A DNA stretch of 64,000 bases. Origin: Apostichopus japonicus (lineage: Eukaryota; Echinodermata; Holothuroidea; Aspidochirotida; Stichopodidae). The position numbers and the translations under genes were made by a program. The stretch is from positions 31,097,989 to 31,161,988 of the forward strand of contig NC_092572.1 in assembly GCF_037975245.1 (NCBI RefSeq), in the 5' to 3' direction. The notes under the pieces were generated by a model, which worked only from the letters and a program-made list of their open reading frames with translations, ran no database searches and was not told the origin of the DNA. The number at the start of each line of letters is the position of its first letter. Positions within the stretch are counted from its first letter, which is position 1. Positions 23,937 to 37,231 of this stretch are shown in pieces.

Positions 23937-24600
23937 TTAATATCAATCAACCCATTATAAATACCATGTACGGCAATCAACCCATTATACCTACCATGTA
24001 TGCCAATCAATGCATTATGCACACCATGTATGACAATCAACTCATTATACATACCATGTATGCCAATCAACCCATTATACATATCATGTATTTCAATCAA
24101 CTCATTATACATACCATGTATGCCAATCAAATTATTATACATACCATGTATGCCAATCAACTCATTATACATACCATGTATGCCAATCAAATGATTATAC
24201 ATACCATGTATGCCAATCAATTCATTATACATACCATGTATGCCAATCAAATTATTATACATACCATGTATGCCAATCAATTCATTATACATCACATGTA
24301 TGACAATCAACTCATTATACATATCATGTATAACAATCAACTCATTATACATACCATGTATGCCAATCAACTCATTATACATACCATGTATGCCAATCAA
24401 ATTATTATACATACCATGTATGCCAATCAATTCATTATACATACCATGTATGCCAATCAACCCATTATACATACCATGTATGACAATCAACTCATTATAC
24501 ATACCATGTATGCCAATCAACTCATTATACATACTGTACCATGTATACCAACCAACCCATTATGCATACCATGTATGCCAATCAACCCATTACACAGCAT
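23937..24600. repeat. 30-bp minisatellite (about 22 units)
   Basis: Units of exactly 30 bp, consensus CAATCAACTCATTATACATA plus CCATGTATGC, fall in register with the 60-base lines. Because 30 is a multiple of three and the unit has few stops, long frames open on both strands (248 codons plus, 201 codons minus), so openness is not evidence of coding. In the plus frame each unit reads MYANQLIIHT. Variation clusters in two triplets: the A codon (GCC, GAC, GGC, AAC, TTC) and the L codon (CTC, CCC, ATT, ATG, TTC). Confidence 0.95.
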
Positions 24601-27079
24601 AACTACATAACTCACATGCTCAGATTAGCACAAAGCTTAGACAGTAAAAGTAAATAAAATAGCACATAAGTAACCAGTCAACTAACCATCATAACATATT
24701 CTGACAATGAAATATGGAATACTGTTACCTTTATAAATCAACAATAAATAAAAACCCTTATAAGAAATGGTCATCATGTGAAGGGTGAAACATAAATCAT
24801 GTTAAAAATACACATCTCACACAAACAAGAAAAGCCCTCTCTACTGGAATGTCAGTGTTAGATATTACATCAATTGTAGACTGAAGTCTTGATTAGATAT
24901 AAAATCTGAATTTACAAACAAAACAGTCATTACTATTCAAAGCAAAACAAACTCTACAAAACATAGAAAGTCTATTACCATGACTATTATCTAACCTTTT
25001 CTAGCATATTCAATATTACGTAACTACTATACAATCATAACAATACAAGTGTTGGAGATTGGGTTCTCAAAGTTGTAAAACAAAAGAATGGCTTAGTGTA
25101 ATATATTTAATTCAATTAATAATGTAATGGATAAAATCAAGGTATATTTGTTTCCACGGACAGATTTTCTGATGGAATCAATATGAAATCTGTGTTTAGG
25201 GCTAAGGAGCTGAAGAGGCTTTGGTTATTCAATGCACAAATCATACACATCAATACAGCAGCATGTCAACAAAATGTGAACAGAAAGATTGTAGCTTGAA
25301 ACAGAGCACCATACCAATGTACCAAGAATTGAAAACAAACATGTCGTGCATTTCAAACAGCATGAAAAATATTATAGTGACCTTTATCTGTCATTTCTTG
25401 TTAACCAAAGAGGTAAATCTACATCTTAGGTGCTGAAAACATCTACTTTGGTACTGTAAATACGTCACTAAGTGAAGTCGTATAGAGAACAGTTTTTGCT
25501 TTCATTTGGAGGACTATAAATCCATACATACTTCCCACGTAAACCTTATTAACTGATTTATTGTTCATTTAATTTTTGGGGGCAAGTTTTATACACACAG
25601 AAGTATACAGTTGTAAAGCACTGATTAATACTTTACTGACCACTAATATACTGACTACTACTCTAAGTTATGAAAACAGACCACATTGGGCAAGAAAACA
25701 CAACATTCAATTTCTTATTTCATCACCCACCCCATTGTGCCATTTTGCCTTCCATGAATGTAAAACATGCTTTGTCAATTTGAAGAAAGAAATTGAAGAC
25801 ATTATGAGAAATAAATGAGACAAATTACAAACAATAACACATGATCTGCAACAACGTCATCAAATAATAGTACAGAAGCAATTGTAAAAAAACCTTCCTC
25901 ACATCAACCCCCTAATTCTGTGTATGTATTTCCCTCTTAAAATTAGAAACCCCCCCCCCCCACACACACCAACCTCCCTTTATAGAGCAAAACAATACCC
26001 TTTCTTTCAGAAAGCAACTCTAACGGAATACAATTTTAATTTAAAGATATTTTTTATTTCTTAGTCCTGATAGCTGACAATTTCAGTTGTTTTAGCAATC
26101 CTGATGTTTTATATACAGTTCCAGCAAAGTGTGACCTCATTAGAAGCGAGCCACACTTGCCACACTTTTACAACATGGAAACTAAAGATGATCATTTACT
26201 TCTCAGAACAGTTTCCTGATCTTTCCACGGTAATTTCCATCCGTAGACACCTCTGTGTGTTCCACTCAGTTGAAATCTATCAGTAAAAAATGGAAAGAAA
26301 ATGAATCTAAACGAGTTTATATTCAATAAATATTCCAAAAGGCTCACAAAATAGCAAAAGAATAATTTCTGAGTGAAATATATTAAAATAATACAAGAAG
26401 ATAATGCTACCAATGGTATGAAATAGCAGGAACACTGTAAATCCAAAGGAACTTTAAATAATTTAACATAGAATTGACAGAATAATTAAATTCAAACCAA
26501 TTTATACTATTCTTTTACTTACACTAGAGCACCAATGGTGCAGAAGCTCATACCTTTTCGAGCTTCAAAATGTAGGGCCCACAAAACTTTATGGCCCACC
26601 AAATTTCAGGCCATTTTTCAGATTGAACCAATTTTTGGCCCATGAGGGATAAACCCCCCCCCCCCCCCCCCTCTGTTAGCAGAATCCTGGCCACACCACT
26701 GGCTATAATTCCTATTTTCCCCCTTTAAATCCTATTTTACCCACTCTCTCAAACAATACCACTGACCTACCCTATTAAACTTTCTCCCCTCTACCTGAGC
26801 AGACATAACTTCATAAGCACTACTTCCCAAAATTTTGGCTGGCTGCCTACATACCTCAGGCTCAAAGACTTCTAAGAATCTGTAAGTGCTGATTGGCTAT
26901 AGGGCTCTCATGCTTACAGTTCAACAGTTAATAACAACTCCCAGTCCTGTTTTAATTCCACTAACAGCCTCTGCAGAGCTTAACCACAAATGTAAACAAA
27001 CACTGCAGAGACTGGGAGACAAATTAAAGGAGCTTTGGCAAAAGGTGAAGGCTCAGATTTTTTTAACAATGGGGATTAA

Positions 27080-27720
27080 TTGTAATTAATTAACTTTTGA
27101 CCAAAAATTATAAGGCATCACCTTATTCGTACACAATCCAACAATCATCAGTTCAACTTTGAATATGATCCATCAAAATCTTGAGGAGATTGAGATATTT
27201 GAAAATATTACAAAGAATGACCCCCGATGACCCCCTAAATGACATTTGACCTCAATTTTCCGAACACCCCTCGTAACTCTCATCCCGAGGAACGTTGTGA
27301 CCAAGTTTCATTATAACTGGCCATACACTGTACGAACAGTAGCAATTTGAAAATATAGGGCCAGGGCCCGGGCCACAAAAGACCCCTAGTTGATCTTTGA
27401 TCTCAAATTCATGAACACCCTGAAGGTAAAACTTCCATAGTACTATCGTGACAAACCCTCAACATTGTACCATGAAATCTGTAGGAGAAGAAGCATTTTG
27501 CGTATTTCCACAAAATGGCCCATTACGGCCCACAGGTGACCTTTGACCCCAAATTTCGGACCATCTCTGATGGCCCTATACCCAATGGTCCTTGTGTCTA
27601 AGTTTCAGGGAATTCCAACAAACACTGTGCAAGTGGGAGCGGTTTTACCAATTGGTGACGGATAGAGTGATAGAATGATAGACGCCGCACTGTAACAATA
27701 GCTCACACCAGCATGCTGGT
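27080..27720. repeat. Dispersed repeat with TGACCTTTGACC motifs
   Basis: A non-coding repeat with recurring 'TTTGACCTCAAATT', 'ACCAAGTTTCA' and 'ACTGTGCAAGTGGGAGCGGT' segments, ending in GTGACGGATAGAGTGATAGA. This style of sequence is common as dispersed repeats in marine invertebrate genomes (general knowledge, not checked here). A perfect inverted-strand DR1, TGACCTTTGACCC, lies at 27537-27549. Confidence 0.5.
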
Positions 27721-28239
27721 AAGAGCTAAAAATCCAACATTCTTCACTGAGTGGTGTAGATATGCACAGCTCTTGCCAAGAGTAAGGAAGGGGGGGGGGG
27801 TAGATGTTTATATTCATGTGTTTCCAACTACTGTAAATGTGTGAAGGGTGTTAAATTTAAGCCATGGTGGTACCATGACTTGCAAGGTCATATTAAGAAG
27901 AGTAAACATGGTAAAAATAGCTTATCAAGAGTACCGCCTACAGTACGCTTCTCACCTCCCTCCCCCTTCCACAGATCAAACCAACGGAACTGGACTCAAA
28001 GTCCTTTTCTCTTACTAGACTATAATAACAAGAAAACCAAGAGGTTTTGAGATTCCTTGGCATCTAAATATTACTGTAGGTTCATTGTGTACACTTGGTT
28101 CCGACCTTTTATGAATATTAATGTAGCATCAACACAAATGTTGTTCCTTGCTATCAGCTCAAGTTTGATGAACAAATTGATATTTTAAAGAATCTGCTTT
28201 AAGCTCTACCACTCATTAATATTCATGCCCCCCTCATTC

Positions 28240-28306
28240 ATAGTATTGGGGTAGAATTCCGACTTGCAGCTGGAAGGTTAGGGGTTCGACTCCTGGCCGG
28301 GTCATA
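28240..28306 (+). repeat. tRNA-like (SINE head) fragment
   Basis: Contains a good pol III B-box, GGTTCGACTCC, at 28283-28293. It is preceded by TTCCGACTTGCAGCTGGAA, which can form an anticodon-type hairpin with loop CTTGCAG. The A-box region is poor and the acceptor stem does not close, so this looks like a decayed tRNA-derived SINE and not a working tRNA. Confidence 0.35.
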
Positions 28307-28314
28307 CTGAAGAT

Positions 28315-28770
28315 TTGTTGAAAATCACTCTAAGCCCCGCCCACTCATTAATATTCATGATATTAGCACCAAAAAAATAGGGATTGTCTACTCATGATGG
28401 GTAACCTATGTACCAAAAATGAGATCAATCCACCTTGGGATTGCTGAGAAAACCTAATTTCAAGCTTTTTTGCGAAAAACAACACTTAGCCCCGCCCCTC
28501 ATGAATAATAATGAGATTGGACAAACTGTCACCATATTCATATAGAGGACTTTCCTCTTGTACCACCAAACCAAGTTCCATGAAAATTGAACTTACGGTT
28601 GTGAAGATATTGACATTTGTTGAAAATCACTCTAAGCCCTGCCCACTCATTAATATTCATGTATTAGCACCAAAATAAAAAGGGATGGTCTACTCATGAT
28701 GGGTAACCTATGTACCAAGAATGAGATCAATCCACCTTGGGATTGCTGAGAAAACCTAATTTCAAGCTTG
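28315..28770. repeat. ~300-bp direct duplication
   Basis: TTGTTGAAAATCACTCTAAG at 28315 recurs at 28617 (offset 302), and the match continues for about 150 bases in each (CCCACTCATTAATATTCATG, GATGGGTAACCTATGTACCA, CCACCTTGGGATTGCTGAGA). The second copy runs into a CACACA tract and the hairpin GATTCCTTCGGCTACCGCCA. Confidence 0.85.
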
Positions 28771-31431
28771 ACGTCACACACACACAGACACACGCAAACA
28801 CACGCAGTCATGACCGCATAGATTCCTTCGGCTACCGCCAAGGAATCAAAAAGAATTAAAGAGGGTTGGTAACACAGCAAGAAGGATGAAGCTATCCACC
28901 AAAGACTCTGATGGACAAGGTTTTTCCATCAAGTAGATCAGTAATGTCAGTTTGTGGACAGCAAATTAGAGTCCATTGATAGACTTACAGCACTTGTCTT
29001 AATTTCTGTATTTAAAATGTTCTCAAATTTACATCCAATAACTGTTAACTTGCTGGCTACCCTACACAATGTCTCTCACATATGAACTCACTATATGTAT
29101 AACACAGTTCTATATAACTGATTGATCTCAACAAGAGTATTTAATATAGTGCCAGAAATATGGAATTCACTATTCATTACTTTAGCATGTGAAGTTTAAA
29201 GTTACAAAGTGTGTTTAGATGTACACAGCAGAACCCATTACCATTTAACAACATAACCATGGAGTTCTAGTATTGTAATGAAACTCATGACAAAATTGAT
29301 GCTTGTCAAACTGGCTTTTACCTTCACTTTCCATGATCACTGAGTTGTGTAGAGGCCGGTACAGTACATCCTGTACTGTAGTGTTGTGAATATGCAAGGC
29401 AAACAAATAATGAAAAATGTATAAATTATATTAGCTGAACTTATAGATCTATAATGGTTCATAGAGGTCAACAGGTGACCAGATTGCATGGAGGCAGTCT
29501 GGCTATTAATGGTAATATTCAAATTGATGTACTGCACTTATGTTTAGACTTTGTGACAACTGTTATTACTTTCATATTCATCTGTAGGTCACTTTCATAT
29601 AGTAGGGCTGGAAAGGGGAGGGTGGGAAGGCTGTGAGTCAGTGCACAATTATCCTTAAGGAGTTTATTGTTGTCTCCTAGTCTCCTTTACCTACATCAGC
29701 TGGTTCTATCATGAATTAAATATTCAAGGTTTAATGACAGAAGTGCAAAGAGAAATATCAAAGATTCATACTTATCAGTATGTTTTAATGTTACTTAGCT
29801 CATTTCTATGTAAACCTGCTGTCAACCATTTGAACAGTGTTATCACAAACATTTGTTGAAATATGCCATGCAGGAATCTTCTTTTTCTTTGTGTAAGAGA
29901 AAATTCAGTAAATTCAGACTGTCTGTCTAAGTACCAGCAAGGTAACCCAACATGCTGATAATAAGTTAGGGTTGATATGTAACAGCATGTCAGAATTCCT
30001 TGGGAGTAACCCACAATGCTTAGTGTAATTGCAAGGGTACATGAGTGTAGCCACCCTTCTTGGTGTGCAAGGTTTTGTCCCCATTTCAGGGGTTAGAGGT
30101 TGAAGGTCTAATTGATGCCTTAATGTTTCATGATATGAAATGGGCTCTACCCCAGGAGCTTGACAACCTTTTTGTAGTGGGAGGGGATAAAATGTTATGT
30201 TGTCCAGAGGAGCGATAAAGGGGTACAGGGGAGTGCTGTGCCCCACTCTTTAAGATATTTGTAAGAAATGAAGGGTACTTAGATGCAAAACAGGTGCTAT
30301 GTTTTGTCACTCTTGAAACAATCTTGAAGATTTTATCAGCTGTGTATGTTGTACTGCATAACATGTTATATCTTTATACACTGTACTTCAGAAATTTCTG
30401 TAAATGTAGTCTCCCTGTATGCTATGGATCACCGTCCCGCCCCCTTCCTCCTTGAATTTATTCTGGGGATTAAAGTCCCCACAAATAACGCATAACACAT
30501 GGTTGCAACCCTGCTGTACCCTCTGTCTAGATGCCAATGTATACAACATTACATGAGTGTAATTTAGAGCAATTTCCTGCAAGCAATGCAAAGAGTTAAA
30601 TGAGTAAAATGTCAACTAGGATAGCACTGAACATGGCACCCAGCCAGTAGGAGCAATTTCCTAATGCTACTTCCTCTCTACACTGTACTCTGATATCCTG
30701 CTCTCAAAGCACTGGTATTGACAGTACAAACTTGATCTGATAGAAACATGATATTCATACTGCTCGTACTGACAATACGAGTGCTCTGAAGCAGGACTAC
30801 AGTATAGAAAAAACTATCCCAACTGGGTGGTGGCACCCCATGGCGTCATGCATATTCAAAGTTATTTAAAGCTGTCACTACTGGCAATATTAGTTATATG
30901 GGGATGTAAGGGCTAAAGATAGTAATTACTGGTAGGAGATGCCGGGAGAATCCCTAATTCATTCAATCTCATCTGATTTATTGTATTAATGGGTTAAAAC
31001 AATACCAAGATTACAGGTGGCAATGCACAACTTCAAAGACTTGATACTTTCAAACACATCCATGATCAGACCAAGGTACATACTAGAAAAACTGAGCTTG
31101 CCTGGCATGTGGGCAATCATTATTTTCTACAGATGTTGAAGTTTTCTGAGGAACTGTTATTTGAGGTATCTATCAGTAGCTGTCTCCACTTTACAGAAAT
31201 CTTCCATCCAACACTGCATACTACAATATAGTAATTGTGTTTAGTAAAGTTTGTTAGCTGTACACAATTAAACAAGTGGAATCTTAAAAAGGGCATCTGA
31301 TGTTATTTATAGAACTACTTAGGCCAGCTGTCTTCACGTACATATGGCCTGTAGATTTGATCAAAGTATCCAACACAACCCATTACCATTTCACAAACTG
31401 ACTGTTGAGAAATTATCATGTGAAGACTCAC

Positions 31432-34400
31432 CAGACTCACATCCACAATGGAAGTTATGTCAGCAGTGATGTGTTCCAGCTCGACTTTCTCTTTCACTTT
31501 CTTAAAGGAAATGTACAGAAGATATGTTGAAAACTGTAACACCTGGAGGTTAAAGAGAAAATACAAAATAAATCAACTTTCCATTCACCAGAAATTATCA
31601 AGGTGAAAATTCATCACATCTGTGATCATTTTGTAACAGAGATCAACTTCTTTCCTTGTGTCTTATTAATAAGTATATATGAATATTTTAGCTGTATCCT
31701 CAGGGCAGCATATATATTGTATTCTATATCTGTTTTTATCTTTGAGTTTGTTGGACTGCCCTAGCTAACAGCACAGCACTAATATTATCATTTAAAGCAC
31801 CTTTGCCTCTATCTTAAAGCTGCTTTTTAGGAATATGTTTTGCATCTGAGACAATCAATACAATTAGTTATTTATAACACTTGTAGTGGTAATAATATTT
31901 ACCCCCCCCCCACCCAATAAAAAACAACTTTTGACAATTGCTGGAGTTTTTCTACCAACTTTGTGAGCTATCTTCCATAGTATTGCAACATGAAATAAAT
32001 GTAGAAAGCACATGTGCTTGAGTTTGCTGGATATATCTCATAAATGCCCAGTACTATAACTGAAGTGCAAATAATGTACATCTTAGACAGAGCACATTAA
32101 GAGAATCCTTCAACACTATTGGACAATGGCTAAGAATGGAATTCTGAATTATTTTGGTTTTTACTCTGAGGATATGCATATGGTCGAGATGCTACATGTA
32201 TGTCTTGAATTACTGACAACATATGCACACAGTACAGTAAACCAACCAAAGACTTCCACTTGTAATCCCTTAGTATATAGCTCATTGGCAAATGGCATAA
32301 AGACTAGATTATCTTTCGATCTAAATTTGACATCAATTTTCTTGGGTTTTGGATGCACGGAGAGGGGAAGGGTAGGAAAGGAATTGATAAGCAATACAAT
32401 ACAATGTATGGCATACCGTGCCTAATATATGGTGTATGTATGTTAGATTGAGACCTTAATCTTCCCTTAGGCCCTTAGGGAGTTTATTGATCAAGCAAGT
32501 CTCTGCTCCACCAGGATTAGGCAGTAACAAAATCACTTTCTACCAAAACTCAAATCTAATTATCACTACAAACCAGCTTACCAGTCCTGCTATACACTTA
32601 TTATACACTTACCATCACCATCAGCATATTGTAAACCATGCTGTGCAAGATCCGCATCATGTGATCCCCAAAAATCATCTCAAGACTGCACATTTACCTA
32701 ATGAGGAGATAAAGACAAGGACAATAAGAATCAGTTTTCACTAATTCTATATTGAGAATATCTGAACTGATATTGCTTAATGTAAACATTAAAAAAACAT
32801 TGTTATTGAGTTTACCTTTTATTTACTCAACATTTATTATATTGCTCACAGATATACAAGCTAATGCTAAAATGACTTATGTCCCTGGAACAACTCAATA
32901 GTTTCAAATTCATTTATTTTATTGTAAGGTGCTTTTTATTTTCAAGTTGAATATATTTTTAAATTTATCCATAAACAAGACAATAGGCTAAACATGGTAA
33001 CATGTTCACAATCCTTTGGATTAGACTAAATTGATCAGCACACTTTCTAATTTGGTACTTTTAACATTATTTGGTGCAGCAGGCCAATGAAGTTCTAATT
33101 TTTTTACTTTGAAGTCGAGCAAAGTTAGGCTTGATTACTGGTCTGGATTGCTTTTGTCAAATAATTGGAATACCAGTGTCAAGCAGAGGATGCTCTAATA
33201 TATAAATGTTGTTGTTTTTGCATTAACAACTGTCCCAGTAACTTCATTTCCACTTTTGCCAATAGACATCAACCTGACACCCCCCCCCCCCCACTCCCCA
33301 AACACACAGTTATAACATAATTATGCAATAACTTTAAGACCATTCAAAGAATAAGATTTCAGATGACATAACATGCTAAATCCTACAAGAACTTGTCATA
33401 TTGTGTTGAATGATCTTCTGTGATAGAATCATAAACTGTTGCTTGTCATAGTGCAATACTCAAAACCTAGCATTATCCACGACAACTATTTAATATGATG
33501 GGATGGGTGGACCTTTTCTTAAATTACATAATATTCACTCAACCTGGAGACAGTGACAATAGAAAGCCTTCATTAGCATTACATGCTCACACAGAAATGA
33601 AACTGTTTCATAATGAAACAATGTGTGTCTAATGACCATTAAAATTGGTCAGATTTGAAAGATTAGAGATGTACTTGGAGTCAGAATTTCATCTTCTTGA
33701 AACCTACAATTATGGTACAATTTGTAGAGATAATGCTACAATTAGAGAAACACTGGTACAAAGAGGTCTCACAGAACCCCTGAGTTTAAGACACAACCTT
33801 TAGCAGTATTCTAACTAGATTGTTTATATGCTATGTCTTGGTTTGCAGTGATTGGAATTGATGGGGTTGGGGGGAGGGGTGCTGGATGGAAGACATTCTG
33901 GTGTGGAAATTTTCCTTGAAGGATTATCTGATACGTCATGGAGTAAAAATATCCAATTAAACACTTATATTCTCATGTAGGAGGGGGATGGGTGGGTGGA
34001 TGGGGTAATAATCAGGTGGTGGACCATAAAATCATTACCCTGCTCATGTGTACTGTACACATTTCATCCAAGAGCTGTAATCCGGATATGAAAGTGGTAA
34101 ACCCCTCAAAAGGGCGATCTCAGGACTGAATAACTCCAGTTTACCTGATGATGAGAAAAAACAAAATGCATTTGGTTATCAGTTATAATGTTATTATTCA
34201 TGAAAATTGTCATCACCCGTTCTGCAAGTTAGCAGCATTCTATCATGTAACATTGTCAAACACAGAACACAGCTATTATAAACATATGGTATGCTGTAGT
34301 TTCAAACTAATTTGCTCCGTTATAATTATAATAACAATGTTTAGAAACTAATGCAACTCGTGAGGAGATAATTGTATCTAATTTAGTGTGTCAGCTTGGG

Positions 34401-36123
34401 TGGATAGGTGTTTTTATATTAATTTTCTTCATTTAGTGGCACCAGGCCCCTGGAGACTGCATTGCTTACATTGACCTAGTTACACCACTCTCTGGGGGTC
34501 TCTTTCCAGATTTTAGATCACAAAAGATTTATAGAGTACCCTCTTCAGCTGGCCAATAGCTATCCAATATGGTCAGTTCATTCCACAAATTTGGCAGATG
34601 CAGACACTTGTAACCTCCAAATTTTGAATTAAAACATTTTGAGATGAAAAAGTAAAAGTTTGACTTATCAGGTCAAAATCTTGAGATAATAAAGTCAATA
34701 TTTGAATATTGGGCCACTTATTTTAAGTGGCTAAAGTTAGTTCAATTTTGAGACCAATTAGATTTTTAAAACCAACTGCAGTGACTGGCTCAGCAATGTT
34801 TAAAAATTAAACAAGCGCAAGTGACAATTCTGTATTCACTGCTGTATATACTCAGATGAGTATGAAGTATTTCCAACTGTGTTCTCTCTTTATAGTGGCT
34901 GGACTTACAAGGGTACTGCAAAGCTCTCCAAATCTTTAGTATTTTCAAATAGTTTTTTTAATCTATCAATTTTGAGCACATGAGGACATGTCAGTAATAG
35001 AAATACTAAATCTAATTTTACTCTGTGGAATATATATCTGAGCCCTAGCCGGGTGCTTCAGAAGAGCTCTGTAACATATCTGAGACTTCTTGTCCTCTTT
35101 TACTAAGTTTAAGGCATGTAAATACATGTTATCCGAGAGAAAAATGTAATTTTTTATGAAGTATAAATCTAAGCCCTGGTGGGAGTCGGGGGGGGGGGGG
35201 GCGGGGCAGGTTGACGGTCTATTGGCATAAGTGGAAATGAGGTTACTGGGACAGTTGTGAAAGCAAAGAAAACAACATTTATGTATTAGAGCATCCACTG
35301 CTTCACACTGGTATTTGAATGCACTCTAAATGTGTTATTTTAAACAGTATTTAGCTCTCAAATATGCAATGAAGAAATGTTTATTATGACATGATATTGA
35401 TAAAGAGTGGCAGGGGAATTTAACTTCCTGAACCATGCTTGCTAGCCAGAAGTTTGGTGATTCAAGTAAAGACAAAATAGATTTACTTCATTTTTACCGT
35501 TTCTATACATCCTGTGCATCAAGAAGTGTAGGATACTGAGAAGCTTGATAGGTTCATAGGTCCTGATCTCCTCTATCCAGTACAGTCTCTGTCATCATCT
35601 TCACTAGAGGGTTTCTTACTACGGTTGAATTATTACATCATGGAGCCATTGGAGCCTCAGTGACTTCTAAATCAAAAGTGAAACATTAACATGAAATGAA
35701 CTTAGTTATTCAGAAATTTCAGAAGATTTCAGAAACAAAAGGATACTCACAACAAAGAAAAGCCAATTGTAGCAGTTCCACATTGATCCAATCATTGATC
35801 ATTTCAATTTAGTGATTATACAGTATTACAGAATACAGTGTTTGGTTTCTGAAGCTTTCTGAAAGTTCTTAAGAACTTTTGCATTCAGATAGCAAAGTGA
35901 CCACCACAGCTGTTTTTGTGGGCAATCAACTTCACATGTTAGCTATAAAAGACCCCGACACTTTTAGTAAGTAAATTATGTAAAAGTGCATATTTGATTT
36001 GTGATATTGAAACTGTAGATACGTCAATACTTAGGAAATGAGCATAACCAGCACAAACCTTGTTAATTCTGGATATGTTCCCAATAATGGGTTGTCTTGG
36101 ACCAGCAAGGGTGGTGTAAAGCA
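31432..36123 (-). pseudogene. Decayed copy of the minus-strand gene of copy A
   Basis: Counterparts of the copy A candidate exons lie, in 5' to 3' order on the minus strand, at 36123-36049, 35666-35498, 35102-35022, 34144-34039, 32697-32613 and 31500-31432. The first keeps its frame but its donor is GTTATG. The second carries indels (+1, -2, -1) and in-frame TAG and TAA. The third is intact. The fourth has a +1 insertion leading to TGA. The fifth has a 7-bp deletion leading to an early TGA. The sixth is open but strongly diverged. Several independent lesions make a functional product from copy B unlikely. The family is not recognised. Confidence 0.55.
35189..35315. repeat. Inverted fragment inside copy B
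   Basis: This segment (TCTATTGGCATAAGTGGAAA, ACTGGGACAGTTGTGAAAGC, TTAGAGCATCC) is the reverse complement of sequence at about 10284-10400 in copy A and about 33180-33290 in copy B itself. It replaces the sequence found at about 14515-14655 in copy A, and it starts at a G-run matching the C-run of its source. Confidence 0.85.
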
Positions 36124-37231
36124 CTGCAGTAGTTTGGGTGACACAAACTAAAATAATGCTTGTATATGATATGGAATATTGAATCTCAATCTTCTGAAAA
36201 CCTTGCATTTCATTTGACCTTTATTCACTGGCAGGTTAGCACTGAAATCCACAATATCCCAGGAAAGGAAACAAATCCAGAGTACTTTACGAGTAGCTTT
36301 TTATGACTATATTCGGCTAAAACCTCACACAGTTGGATGATCTCGCAAATGTAGAACACTTCTTCAACAAATTAATCAAAGTATTTGAAGGAGGAAACCT
36401 CCCCTTCAACTTGTTACCAACTATAACAGGCTATCATCACCATAGTTCAGCTATTCCTACATTGTGCTGAGCCTATAGGTCACGCGTTATGCTGGATTTT
36501 GCGGTAGTATTGAATATTGTAACTAAAACCATTGGACTAGGCCTAAGTTAGGCTGCACTTTTCTTATATGACTAGAAACGACCTAAGCCATAACTTCAAC
36601 GTTACATATGATATCCCTGTCTTTGTAGGTACATAGCCTAATATTATGAAAGGAACACAAGACATACGTCTTTGAAAATTGCAATATACTCTGTTTCTTT
36701 CAGTATCATGTTCACCATCTGTAATATGCTGCAATATCTTCATATTTAGTAAGCCAGTTCTAGAAGCTTCGCCGGCTTCGGGAAATCACACCAAACAAAC
36801 CGGGAAGTACTACAACCATACAACTGTTCTTCAAACGCTGCTTTACACTGTGTCGTGCATGGTTTGTTTGGATTTTGAAAATGAGACTTGTTCAAGTCGT
36901 TTCATTGGCCACTAGGGAAATTCCCCTCTTTTCAGATAAATGATCAATCTTCCAATTCAAATAATAGCAATTTACAACAACAAAAATGGCAAATTCGTTA
37001 GATCTAAAAATTAGGACTTCAACAATATGCTGCAAAAAGTAAATTCATCATTTACACCTCGACAATTTTCCGGTAATGATGCGTTCATAGAATCCTGTAC
37101 AGCAGCTTGAAAGTGTTTACGTGTTATGGGTCACATAGGTCTTGTGGAAAATATAAAAAAAATACTTAGTTATTAAACTGCAACTCATCAAATTACAATT
37201 AAGAGGCGATGTAAGTTCCAATGAAAACGCG

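Larger units (their letters stand above)
24601..30640. other. Non-coding region with dispersed repeats
   Basis: No exon could be supported. It contains C-rich homopolymers near 25951 and 26647, a G-run near 27790, the dispersed repeat at 27080-27720, a tRNA-like segment near 28250-28306 and a ~300-bp direct duplication at 28315-28770. Confidence 0.6.
30641..37090. repeat. Segmental duplication copy B
   Basis: A same-orientation relative of 7451-16444, about 6.45 kb. It lacks the ~960-bp and ~2.1-kb segments of copy A but has its own insertions, for example near 32925-33000 and an inverted fragment at 35189-35315. It ends about 140 bp before the 71-bp satellite. Confidence 0.9.

Noticed and set aside
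23864-24610. 248-codon plus-strand frame and 201-codon minus-strand frame over the 30-bp array
   Set aside because: A 30-bp repeat without stops is open in several frames at once, so length alone is no evidence of a protein. I kept it as a repeat and noted the codon-phased variation as a finding.
26560-26700. Transposon terminus (GGCCACACCACTGG after a C16 run)
   Set aside because: It looks like a hAT-type right end, but no left end or target-site duplication was found.
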